A DNA stretch of 39,388 nucleotides. It comes from Zoogloea sp. Its GTDB lineage: Bacteria; Pseudomonadota; Gammaproteobacteria; Burkholderiales; Rhodocyclaceae. The DNA lies in assembly GCA_009026175.1 (NCBI GenBank), contig WBTZ01000035.1:1-39388 (forward strand), given 5' to 3'. Position numbers and translations under genes: made by a program. The notes beneath the pieces are model-generated. The model did no database searches. It worked only from the letters and a program-made list of their open reading frames with translations, and was not told where the DNA came from. This document shows, piece after piece, positions 28,838 to 35,880 of this stretch. Numbering within the stretch: position 1 is the stretch's first letter; the number at the start of each line of letters is the position of its first letter.

Positions 28838-29866
28838 TCATCTCCCGGAGCCCGGGGAGAGGAAGCGCTGCGGGGGGCGGCGTTTGGCGCGGACCGCTGC
28901 GTGGCGGGCGAAGCCTGCACGCAGCAGCATGTGGACCTGCTCGCCCTGCGCGAGGCCGAGGGCCTCGGCGCAGATCTCCTCGCCGCGCAGGACGGAGGCT
29001 TCCCAGCCGGGAAGAAGGCGGCCGGCCCTGCGCCGGTTGCCGAGGTCGGTCACGGCGTAATAGGGGTGCACAGCCAGGCCTGCATCATTCAATGCGAGCC
29101 ACAGGCGCTGCAGGGTTCGCCCTGCGTTCCAGATGTCCTGGGCTTCATTGCTGCCGCACAGGGCGATGACGACGGGGGCCTGCCTGACCATGACCGTATC
29201 TGCGATCGACATGATCCTGTCGATACCGAGCCGGTTGAGCATCTCCATCCTGTGCCAGGGCTTGATCCAGCGCATGAAATGCTGGCCGCCCGGTGGCAGG
29301 TGGAGAGTATTGATGTCGAGTCCGTCGCCTGCTGCGATCTCTTCGTCGTTCCAGCGCAGGCTGGTGAACAGCCACTCGTGGAGTTCCGGCTGATTGAAGC
29401 GGGCCCGCGAGCAGAGTTGCAGCGCGTCGCCCAGGGCGTGGATGCGGGCGCTTTCCGTGCAGGTGACGATCCGGACGCCCGGGCTGGCCTGGCAGTCGGG
29501 GAGCTGGCCCGGTGCCCGCTTGTCGAAGGGGTGGCGGTTGGTGTGGCGGCTCTCGATCTTCCTGCACAGTTCGGGGGAGGGGATGGAGACGCCGGCCGGC
29601 CTGATGTTCAGTTGCCACGGGATGTCTTCGTGGCGGCTGTCCAGCCGGCTCTCGACCTGCCCGTCGGTGATCAGGTCCAGATTTTCATGCAGTGTGCCTG
29701 CGGCCAGCAGGGAGGCGTGTCCGCTGGCGCCGAAAGGGTCGCGGAAATTGCCTGGGTGGGCGTAGCGGCAGGTGAGGGCGTTGCCGTGCTGGGTGAAGGC
29801 CCAGGGCTGGGAGTTGTCAGCGGATGGGGCGCGGGTCGCCAGGCGCAGTAGTTCCAGGGTGTCCAT
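28838..29866 (-). CDS. Nitroreductase-like (Acg-type) protein
   Basis: A 342-residue protein. Near the N-terminus LLRLATRAPSADNSQPWAF has the R-x-PS-x-DNSQPW pattern that binds FMN phosphate in nitroreductase-fold proteins. ESRHTNRHPFDKR (about 107-119) and the C-terminal half (MVRQAPVVIALCGSN, then IWNAGRTLQRLWLALNDAGL) fit the two-lobed Acg-like group rather than small single-domain nitroreductases. Such proteins often sit beside ThiF/E1-like genes; none is seen here. The very basic C-terminal tail (RAKRRPPQRF) is unusual. I start it at MDTLELLRLA, which has AAGG upstream; an ATG 48 bases earlier is possible. The substrate is unknown. Confidence 0.75.
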   Translation of the reverse strand: MDTLELLRLATRAPSADNSQPWAFTQHGNALTCRYAHPGNFRDPFGASGHASLLAAGTLHENLDLITDGQVESRLDSRHEDIPWQLNIRPAGVSIPSPELCRKIESRHTNRHPFDKRAPGQLPDCQASPGVRIVTCTESARIHALGDALQLCSRARFNQPELHEWLFTSLRWNDEEIAAGDGLDINTLHLPPGGQHFMRWIKPWHRMEMLNRLGIDRIMSIADTVMVRQAPVVIALCGSNEAQDIWNAGRTLQRLWLALNDAGLAVHPYYAVTDLGNRRRAGRLLPGWEASVLRGEEICAEALGLAQGEQVHMLLRAGFARHAAVRAKRRPPQRFLSPGSGR

Positions 29867-30016
29867 GGGTAAGGCCTTCTCCAGGCGGATTGCGGTAACA
29901 GAGGGGCGCGGCATGCGGCATGCATGGCGGCGCAGGACGGATGGTCCGATCCTTGGGGCTGTGTGTTACACGGATGCCAGTGTCCAGGAGAGGAGGATAC
30001 CGCGGGTGGCGGCCAT

Positions 30017-30051
30017 AAAAAAACAAGCCCCCGGATTTCCGGGGGCTTGTT
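30017..30051 (-). terminator. Intrinsic terminator of the PEP-CTERM gene
   Basis: Read on the minus strand, ACAAGCCCCCGG (complement of 30039-30050) pairs with CCGGGGGCTTGT (complement of 30023-30034) around a 4-base loop and runs into seven Ts (30017-30023). This is a textbook terminator 46 bases after the stop. Confidence 0.93.
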
Positions 30052-30058
30052 CAGGCTT

Positions 30059-30079
30059 GCGTGCTGCGGAGCAGCACGC
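30059..30079 (-). repeat. Second hairpin in the PEP-CTERM 3' UTR
   Basis: GCGTGCTGC (30059-30067) and GCAGCACGC (30071-30079) form a perfect 9-bp stem with a 3-base loop between the stop codon and the terminator. It may block 3' exonucleases. Confidence 0.7.
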
Positions 30080-30095
30080 GATTTCCGTCAGGAGA

Positions 30096-30902
30096 TCAGG
30101 AAGCCTTGCGCTTGCGGGACAGAGCGCCCAGGCCCAGCAGGCCCATGCCGATCAGGGAGGCAGTGGTCGGCTCGGGAACCTGGCCGTTGAAGTCCACACC
30201 ACCGGATGCGTTGGTGATGGCGGCGAGCTTGCCGTCGGCGCTGAAGGTCAGGCCTTGGGTGGTGTTGTTGAACTCGTCGAAGGCGACGGAGTAGAACGGC
30301 ACCGGAGCGATGAAGAAGTTGGAGCCGGCCGCGGTCAGAGCGAACGAGGCGATGGCGTTCTGGAACACGCCACCCAGGGCGTTGAAGCCGGCGGTGCCGG
30401 TGATCAGGCTGCCGGAGCCCAGCTTGACGTCAGCGGTGCCGACGCTCACGGTGGCTTCGGTGCCGTTGACGTTGGCTTCGGTGAAGGAGGTGTCCACACC
30501 GGTGTCGGCCCAGACGTCAAAGGTCAGGGAGTTCAGGGCATAGACAGCGCCCGGGCTGCCGGCGGTACCGGAAACCAGAACGTCGCTCAGGCTGAAAGTC
30601 AGGTACAGCTGGTAGTCAACGCCGAGACGGCTGGTGCCCGGCAGAACAGCGTTGGCGCCGTTCTTGAAGCTGGTGAATTGAACCCAGCCGCTGCCGGTCG
30701 CGGTGCCGGCGGTGTTGTCCAGGTGCAGCAGTTCAGACGAGAAGCCGCTGATGAAGTCGGCATCAAAGGTCTTGGCCGAAGAACCGGTCAGGCCGAGGCC
30801 AGCGGTATCCACAGTGAAAACCGGGGCAGCGAAAGCGGAACCGGCGGACAGGGTGGCGCCAACAGCAGCGGCGATGATGGCCTTGCGCATGGAAAATTTC
30901 AT
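30096..30902 (-). CDS. PEP-CTERM exosortase-sorted surface protein (PepA-like)
   Basis: A 268-residue exported protein. Residues 1-25 are a signal peptide (MKFSMRKAIIAAAVGATLS, cleavage after AFA). The C-terminal tripartite sorting signal is complete: VPEP (242-245), a hydrophobic helix (ASLIGMGLLGLGALS) and a basic end RKRKAS. Exosortase would cut at this signal and hand the protein to the outside or the exopolysaccharide. The middle is rich in Ser, Thr, Gly and Ala with almost no Cys, and its FTVDTAGLGL and FDADFISGFSSELLHL start recalls the flocculation-associated PEP-CTERM protein PepA of Zoogloea; that match is from memory. CAGGAG lies 7 bases before the ATG. A sigma-54 promoter is upstream, and two hairpins follow. 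No exosortase gene is in the window. Confidence 0.92.
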   Translation of the reverse strand: MKFSMRKAIIAAAVGATLSAGSAFAAPVFTVDTAGLGLTGSSAKTFDADFISGFSSELLHLDNTAGTATGSGWVQFTSFKNGANAVLPGTSRLGVDYQLYLTFSLSDVLVSGTAGSPGAVYALNSLTFDVWADTGVDTSFTEANVNGTEATVSVGTADVKLGSGSLITGTAGFNALGGVFQNAIASFALTAAGSNFFIAPVPFYSVAFDEFNNTTQGLTFSADGKLAAITNASGGVDFNGQVPEPTTASLIGMGLLGLGALSRKRKAS

Positions 30903-30970
30903 GTTGATCTCCTGAGAAAACTAAGTGTCTGGTTGACCGGCCCGGTGTGCTGGGGGTGCTGGCAACGTAT

Positions 30971-30987
30971 AAGCAGGATGTGGGCCA
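30971..30987 (-). promoter_or_regulatory. Sigma-54 (-24/-12) promoter of the PEP-CTERM gene
   Basis: Minus strand TGGCCCACATCCTGCTT matches the RpoN consensus TGGCAC-N5-TTGCW, with the invariant GG and GC exactly 10 bases apart. The predicted start is near 30961, giving a leader of about 59 bases. In Zoogloea, PEP-CTERM floc genes are known to need RpoN with the PrsK/PrsR pair. Confidence 0.7.
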
Positions 30988-31048
30988 GTTATATTTTTTC
31001 TTTTAAATCATGGGCCTTAAGTGCTTGTCAGGTCACTCTTGCAAATCG

Positions 31049-31067
31049 GTGTAAAAAATGCCGACAC
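31049..31067 (-). promoter_or_regulatory. Candidate activator site upstream of the sigma-54 promoter
   Basis: GTGT-N11-ACAC (31049-31052 and 31064-31067), with an A6 run inside, is centred about 97 bases upstream of the predicted start, the usual distance for a sigma-54 activator. A second palindrome, GTGA-GT-TCAC, is at 31075-31084. The identity of the activator (PrsR?) is inference. The rest of the 385-base gap (30903-31287) shows no gene. Confidence 0.4.
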
Positions 31068-31287
31068 ACTTTATGTGAGTTCACCGGCTTGTACGCAGCC
31101 CTGGCTTCTGTCACGCGAAGACTGCATTGCGACGGAGCCTGCATTGGGGGCATGGGATGCCCGTGATGGGCAGAGGTGGGGCGTCGTGTGCATCCGGATC
31201 GACGGGAAGCGTGTAGTGACATGAGGCGGGCGTTATCATCACGGGCTGTGATATGCCCCAGTCTTTGTTTCTCCTTGGAGTTTGCCC

Positions 31288-32526
31288 ATGCCCGTCCTGC
31301 TTTCCCCCCCCGCTGCTGCTGCCCTTCTGCCGGTCGCCGGTGTCCGCCTTGGTGTGGCCGAGGCCGCCATCCGCAAGCAAAACCGGAAGGATTTGACCTT
31401 GATCGAACTGGCGCCGGGGGCGCGGGTGGCTGGGGTGTTTACCCAGAACCGTTTCTGCGCGGCGCCTGTGCAGGTGTGCAAGGCTCATCTGCCGGCAGGC
31501 GAGGTGCGGGCGCTGGTGATCAACACCGGGGTGGCCAATGCGGGTACCGGGGAGCCTGGACTGGCTGCCGCCCGTGCAAGCTGCGAGGCGGTGGGCGCGT
31601 TGCTGGGGGTGTCGGCTAGGCAGGTGCTGCCTTTCTCGACGGGGGTTATTCTGGAGCCTCTGCCGGTCGAGCGCCTGGTGGCCGGACTGCCTGCTGCCCG
31701 TGAGGCGCTGCGGGCTGACGGGTGGTTCGATGCCTGCCACGGCATCATGACCACCGATACGGTGCCCAAGGCTGCGTCCCGTCAGGTGACGATCGGCGGC
31801 AAGACCGTGACCCTCACCGGCATGTCGAAGGGCGCCGGCATGATCAAGCCGAACATGGCAACCATGCTGGGATTCCTGGCCACCGATGCGGACGTGGCCC
31901 AGCCCCTGCTGGATGCCCTGGTCAAGGAGGTTGCCGATCTGTCCTTCAACAGCATCACGGTGGATGGCGATACCTCGACCAACGACAGCTTCATCCTGAT
32001 CGCAACCGGGCAGGCCGGCAACCCGACCCTGTCGGATCCGGCGTCGGCTGATTACGCGACCTTCCGCGCTGCGGTGCTGGATCTCTCGATCTGGCTGGCC
32101 CAGGCCATCGTCCGGGACGGGGAGGGGGCCACCAAGTTCATCACCCTGCAGGTCGAGGGTGGTGCCAGCCGCGATGAATGCCGCAAGGTCGGCTACGCAA
32201 TCGGGCATTCGCCGCTGGTCAAGACGGCCTTCTTTGCCTCGGACCCCAACCTCGGGCGCATCCTAGCCGCGATCGGCTATGCAGGCATCGATGATCTCGA
32301 TGTCTCCCGCCTGCGCGTCTGGCTGGCGAGTGCCGGCGAAGAGGTGCTGGTGGCCGAGCAGGGCGGGCGGGCTGCCAGTTACCGGGAGGACGCTGGTGCC
32401 CGGGTGATGCAGGAGGCCGAGATCACCGTGCGGGTCGACCTCGCGCGGGGTTCCGCGACGGCTACCCTGTGGTCCTGCGACTTCTCCTATGACTACGTGA
32501 AGATCAACGCGGACTACCGCTCCTGA
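31288..32526 (+). CDS. argJ: Bifunctional ornithine acetyltransferase/N-acetylglutamate synthase ArgJ
   Basis: Recycles the acetyl group in arginine synthesis by moving it from N-acetylornithine to glutamate; some homologues also use acetyl-CoA. The 412 residues carry the autocleavage motif [14 protein letters not shown] with Thr192 as new N-terminal nucleophile after self-cleavage, the oxyanion-hole STGV (117-120), and the C-terminal block [20 protein letters not shown]. The ATG at 31288 follows GGAG (31277-31280). The last 13 bases overlap the end of the convergent pilus/secretion operon. Confidence 0.97.
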   Translation: MPVLLSPPAAAALLPVAGVRLGVAEAAIRKQNRKDLTLIELAPGARVAGVFTQNRFCAAPVQVCKAHLPAGEVRALVINTGVANAGTGEPGLAAARASCEAVGALLGVSARQVLPFSTGVILEPLPVERLVAGLPAAREALRADGWFDACHGIMTTDTVPKAASRQVTIGGKTVTLTGMSKGAGMIKPNMATMLGFLATDADVAQPLLDALVKEVADLSFNSITVDGDTSTNDSFILIATGQAGNPTLSDPASADYATFRAAVLDLSIWLAQAIVRDGEGATKFITLQVEGGASRDECRKVGYAIGHSPLVKTAFFASDPNLGRILAAIGYAGIDDLDVSRLRVWLASAGEEVLVAEQGGRAASYREDAGARVMQEAEITVRVDLARGSATATLWSCDFSYDYVKINADYRS

Positions 32527-33173
32527 TCCTGCCGGAGCGGCGTTCCTCCTGATGCTGGAGGGGCGTCGGCTCCGGTGTCGGTCTGCACTGTATTCCTCTC
32601 TTCCCGTCGAATGTAGACCCGCTCGAGTTCGCAGTGTGCGTTCAGGCGGGCGGGGGCTTCTCCGTTCTGCGCCAGGGCAAGCCTGCAGCGGCGGGTGAAC
32701 ACGCCCGTGCCGACGTGCTCCAGGCGCTGCAGGAGGGCCAGGAAGTCCTCCTCGTGCCGGAGCACGGCGTCAAAGCGCAGGGTGGCAGCCCGGAGCGAAG
32801 AGGACGTGCTGCTGGCTGCAGGCACCGCCGGGCGTTCCGTGGGCAGTTCGTAGTGCAGGGCGGACAGGTGGAGGTCCTGGCGTGCCCTGCCGAGGGCTTC
32901 ATGCCAGCGGAGTTCATCGACGGGTCGATCAAGGCCCTGTTGCTGGAGCCTGGAAAGCTGGGCCTGCACGAGCTGGTCACGACGGAGCAGGTCTTCTGTT
33001 CTCGAGACTTCCGCGGTCGCGCCCGCCAGGGCGGCGCGGGCTGCGTCCCTCTGGCCTTGCGCGCTTTCGAGCGTGTGGTGGCTGAAGAGGAGGAGTGCGA
33101 AAGCCGCGAGCGCGAGCGCGACGGGGGCAAGGACGGGCATCCTCTGGCGGAGGGCGGAGAGGGGTTTCCTCAT
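32514..33173 (-). CDS. PilO/GspM-like inner-membrane protein
   Basis: A 219-residue bitopic protein: basic N-terminus, one membrane helix (about 13-31, [19 protein letters not shown]), a long coiled coil (about 35-80, [20 protein letters not shown] onward), then a periplasmic domain with [20 protein letters not shown], a pattern seen in PilO/GspM/MshJ alignment-complex proteins. The Ser/Thr-rich insert ([10 protein letters not shown]) and polar tail ([20 protein letters not shown]) vary between species. The start overlaps the stop of the PilN-like gene (ATGA), so the two are coupled and probably interact. It is the last gene of the operon; its end overlaps argJ by 13 bases on the other strand. 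Family assigned from topology and context, not close sequence identity. Confidence 0.7.
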   Translation of the reverse strand: MRKPLSALRQRMPVLAPVALALAAFALLLFSHHTLESAQGQRDAARAALAGATAEVSRTEDLLRRDQLVQAQLSRLQQQGLDRPVDELRWHEALGRARQDLHLSALHYELPTERPAVPAASSTSSSLRAATLRFDAVLRHEEDFLALLQRLEHVGTGVFTRRCRLALAQNGEAPARLNAHCELERVYIRREERNTVQTDTGADAPPASGGTPLRQDQER

Positions 33174-34657
33174 TGCGGGAGCAGCCAGCGGACCTGGATC
33201 GTAGGATGGTCTGATGGCGCCCGACTGCCTGTAGTCGCGTCACCCTCCTGCGGCGCGGGTAGTCCGGGCTCCATCCTTTCAGGCGCGCGCAGGATCTCGG
33301 TGCCCGGCCACTGACGCAGGGCGCGGAGAAGGCCGATGAGCGCTGCAGGCTGCACGTCGTCCTGCGGCGCCTGGGCGGGAGGCGCAAGCCTTATCTCCAG
33401 GCTGCGGCTTGCCTGACGGGCGGTGCGCGCTTCTGCGGTGGGCAGGAGGTGTTGCCAGTCCAGCGCCTCGAGTTGAATGCCTGGGTTGCCGGTCAGCGTA
33501 TCGGCCAGGCGGCGCAGATCGGCTTCAGGGCCCTGCGGCGCCCGCTGCATGGCTTCCAGGGCGGCCAGATCCGACTCCAGGTGGGCCAGGCCCTGTGGTC
33601 TTGTGTGCAGCGCCCCGCGCAGCAGGCTGGCTCGCGCCTCCAGTGCCCGGCTCTGGGCCAGGATGGCTTCTTCCTGCTGCCGGAGGTCGCGGATGGCGCC
33701 CAGGTGATGCATGGAGAGCCCTCCGCAGACCAGCGTGCATGCCACCGCGAGCACCTGGATGGCCTGGACAAGGAGCAGGCGGCGATAGGGGGCCAGCATG
33801 GCGCCCGGCGCAAACTGCGGCTGTCCGGGATGGTGCGACAGGAGCTCGAGCAAGCCGTGAAGGGGGCTGTCCGCTTCTCCGGTGGCGGTGCTTGCGGGCG
33901 CTTCGAGGCGGATGGCCAGGCCTGGGTGAAGGGTGCCCAGGTCCGCATCACGGGGCAGGTCCAGCGCCTCGTGGTCGATCAGCAGGACCGGGGTTGGGGT
34001 ATCCCGCGGGAGGATGCGCTGGTTGATCAGGTAGTCGGCGCTGCGCCGCAGTTCATCCTGCCAGGTCTGGCCGGAGGGCCCGGATACGGAGGCGAGCGCC
34101 GTCAGGCGGCTGAACCTGGGTAGCCCCTTCTGGAAACAGCTCACCCGAAAGCCCGCCGGCGTGGCGTGGGCCAGCAGGGCAGGGCCGGTGAAGTCCGCGG
34201 GCAGGAGGTGGCGGGTCAGGAACGGGACCGAGATGATTCCAGCGAGCACATGGCCAGCCTGCACGATGTGCTCCAGCCAGGGGGTGATGACCTTGGGGCG
34301 GGGCAGGGCTGCAAACAGGACTTGCTCGTCCCGGCGGCCTTCGGGGCTGCGGCCGAGCGTGCGTGTCAGGCTGAAGGGCGTCTCGCCGAAGAGGTGCCGG
34401 CGGCGGCGCTCGAGCATGTTGTGCCGGTCCCTGCCGCGGATGAAGGGCAGGGACTCGAGGTGGTGGGCCTCGTCTGGAAGGTCGGCCAGAAGCGTCATGC
34501 GGCGGCCTGGGGGAGCGCTTTGCAGAAAGGTTTCGAAGCGGGCGAAGCCCTCCCGTGTCGGTGGGCAGGGCTGCCCGATGTTCGACAGGCCCCGCCCGAT
34601 CTCGCAAGGTGTCAGGCCGGCGCTGTTCAGGTAGAGGACGTAGTGTCGGCGAGGCAT
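33170..34657 (-). CDS. PilN/GspL-like protein with large cytoplasmic domain
   Basis: A 495-residue protein. Residues 1-290 are cytoplasmic and begin MPRRHYVLYLNSAGL; the position corresponds to the PilM/GspL/MshI cytoplasmic domain, but the actin-like phosphate motifs are not obvious. One membrane helix is at about 294-315 (LLLVQAIQVLAVACTLVCGG), then a coiled coil (about 320-375) and a periplasmic domain (about 380-495) like PilN/GspL (LADTLTGNPGIQLEALDWQ, then SLEIRLAP). This would couple the motor to the periplasmic parts. The start is 2 bases after the gspF-like stop, with AGG upstream; an open frame extends further upstream, but it lies within gspF and looks non-coding. Function inferred from layout and operon. 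Confidence 0.7.
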   Translation of the reverse strand: MPRRHYVLYLNSAGLTPCEIGRGLSNIGQPCPPTREGFARFETFLQSAPPGRRMTLLADLPDEAHHLESLPFIRGRDRHNMLERRRRHLFGETPFSLTRTLGRSPEGRRDEQVLFAALPRPKVITPWLEHIVQAGHVLAGIISVPFLTRHLLPADFTGPALLAHATPAGFRVSCFQKGLPRFSRLTALASVSGPSGQTWQDELRRSADYLINQRILPRDTPTPVLLIDHEALDLPRDADLGTLHPGLAIRLEAPASTATGEADSPLHGLLELLSHHPGQPQFAPGAMLAPYRRLLLVQAIQVLAVACTLVCGGLSMHHLGAIRDLRQQEEAILAQSRALEARASLLRGALHTRPQGLAHLESDLAALEAMQRAPQGPEADLRRLADTLTGNPGIQLEALDWQHLLPTAEARTARQASRSLEIRLAPPAQAPQDDVQPAALIGLLRALRQWPGTEILRAPERMEPGLPAPQEGDATTGSRAPSDHPTIQVRWLLPQ

Positions 34658-34659
34658 GG

Positions 34660-35865
34660 TCAGAACCTGAGGCGGGTCACAATGTCGTAAACCGGCGTCA
34701 TCACGGCGCTCATGACTGCCAGCAGGAGCCCTCCCAGCATCAGGGTCAGGGCGGGTTCGATGCCGGCCTGGAGCTTTTCGATGGCTTCGCGCACGTCCCG
34801 GTCGTAGAAGTAGCTGACGTTGGCCAGGGCCTTGTCGAGTCCGCCGGTGCGCTCTCCGACGCGCAGCATGCGGGTGAGCAGGGGCGGGAAGTGGCTGATC
34901 GCAGCAAAGGCCTCGGAGACCGTCCGCCCGTCTTCGATGCTGCGTCCGGCCCGGCGCAGTCCAGCCTGCAGGGCGGTATTGCCGACAACGTCCTCGGCTG
35001 CCCGCAGGGCGTCCAGTACGGTGATCCCTGAGGCATACATCATGGCGAGCAGGTTGCTGAAGCGGGCCATGGCGATCTTGCTGCGAAGGGCACCCAGAAC
35101 CGGCATGCGGAGCAGGGCCGCGTCGTAGCGCAGGCGCAGCGCAGGGTGGTTCAGTGCGTGCCGCAGACCCAGCGCGACGCCGGCCGCCGCGAGCAGCAGG
35201 AGCGCGCCATGGCGGGTGACGCCTTGGGATAGGCCGATGAGCATGCGGGTTTGCCATGGCAGCGGGAGGCCGGCGGTCTGGAACAGGCGGGCGAGTTCGG
35301 GCACCACGTAAACCAGTGCGACGGCAAGGGCGGCCATCACCACGAGCCCGACGATGGCGGGGTAGATGGCCATGCGGCGGGCGTAGGCGGCCAGTTCGTC
35401 GTCCCGTTTGAGGGCGTCGCACAGGGTGCGCAGCACCTCGGGCAGGTGGCCGCTGTATTCGCCGGCGCGGATGAGGTTGCAGAACACGGCATCGAATACG
35501 TCCGGGTGCCGTGCCATGGCCTGGCTCAGGTTGGCGCCGCCTTCGATGGCCGAGACCAGGTCGGCTACCGCCTGACGCAGCCGGGGGTGCCGGATGGCGT
35601 CGGCCAGGTCGGTCAGGCTGTCGGTGATCGGCACGCCGGCGCTCAGGAGGTGTTCCAGCTGGACGCACAGGTTGATGAGTTCGCGGCGGGGCACGGGGCG
35701 AGGCCGCCAATGCCGGTGCCAGCGGCTGCCGGCATCGCTGCCGTGGATGAGGTCCAGCTCGAGGCGTTGGAGCCGGGCTTCCAGCTCCGCCAGGCTGCTG
35801 CTCTCCATCTGCCCCCGGACAATCTGTCCGCGCGGATCCATGGCCCGGTATGTGTAGAGACTCAT
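34660..35865 (-). CDS. GspF/PilC/MshG-type platform protein
   Basis: A 401-residue inner-membrane platform of type IV pilus and type II secretion machines. It shows the duplicated T2SSF domain: first copy from about 65 (LCVQLEHLLSAGVPITDSL) with AGEYSGHLPEVL at about 143-154, and second copy from about 268 (FSNLLAMMYASGITVLDAL) with VGERTGGLDKAL at about 339-350. Three membrane helices lie at about 168-190, 220-240 and 372-395. The N-terminal YTYRAMDPRGQIVRGQ is typical. It follows the ATPase gene by 15 bases. Gly-Glu pairs at both repeats are intact, so the protein looks functional. Confidence 0.94.
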   Translation of the reverse strand: MSLYTYRAMDPRGQIVRGQMESSSLAELEARLQRLELDLIHGSDAGSRWHRHWRPRPVPRRELINLCVQLEHLLSAGVPITDSLTDLADAIRHPRLRQAVADLVSAIEGGANLSQAMARHPDVFDAVFCNLIRAGEYSGHLPEVLRTLCDALKRDDELAAYARRMAIYPAIVGLVVMAALAVALVYVVPELARLFQTAGLPLPWQTRMLIGLSQGVTRHGALLLLAAAGVALGLRHALNHPALRLRYDAALLRMPVLGALRSKIAMARFSNLLAMMYASGITVLDALRAAEDVVGNTALQAGLRRAGRSIEDGRTVSEAFAAISHFPPLLTRMLRVGERTGGLDKALANVSYFYDRDVREAIEKLQAGIEPALTLMLGGLLLAVMSAVMTPVYDIVTRLRF

Positions 35866-35880
35866 GAATTGCCTGGAAGC

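Noticed and set aside
31021..31224. 67-codon plus-strand ORF before argJ
   Set aside because: It overlaps the probable activator sites of the sigma-54 promoter, lacks a ribosome binding site and has no recognisable product.
34658..35710. N-terminal extension of the PilN-like frame through the gspF gene
   Set aside because: The extension is Arg/Pro/His-rich shadow sequence of gspF; the clear start is ATG 34657 just after the gspF stop.
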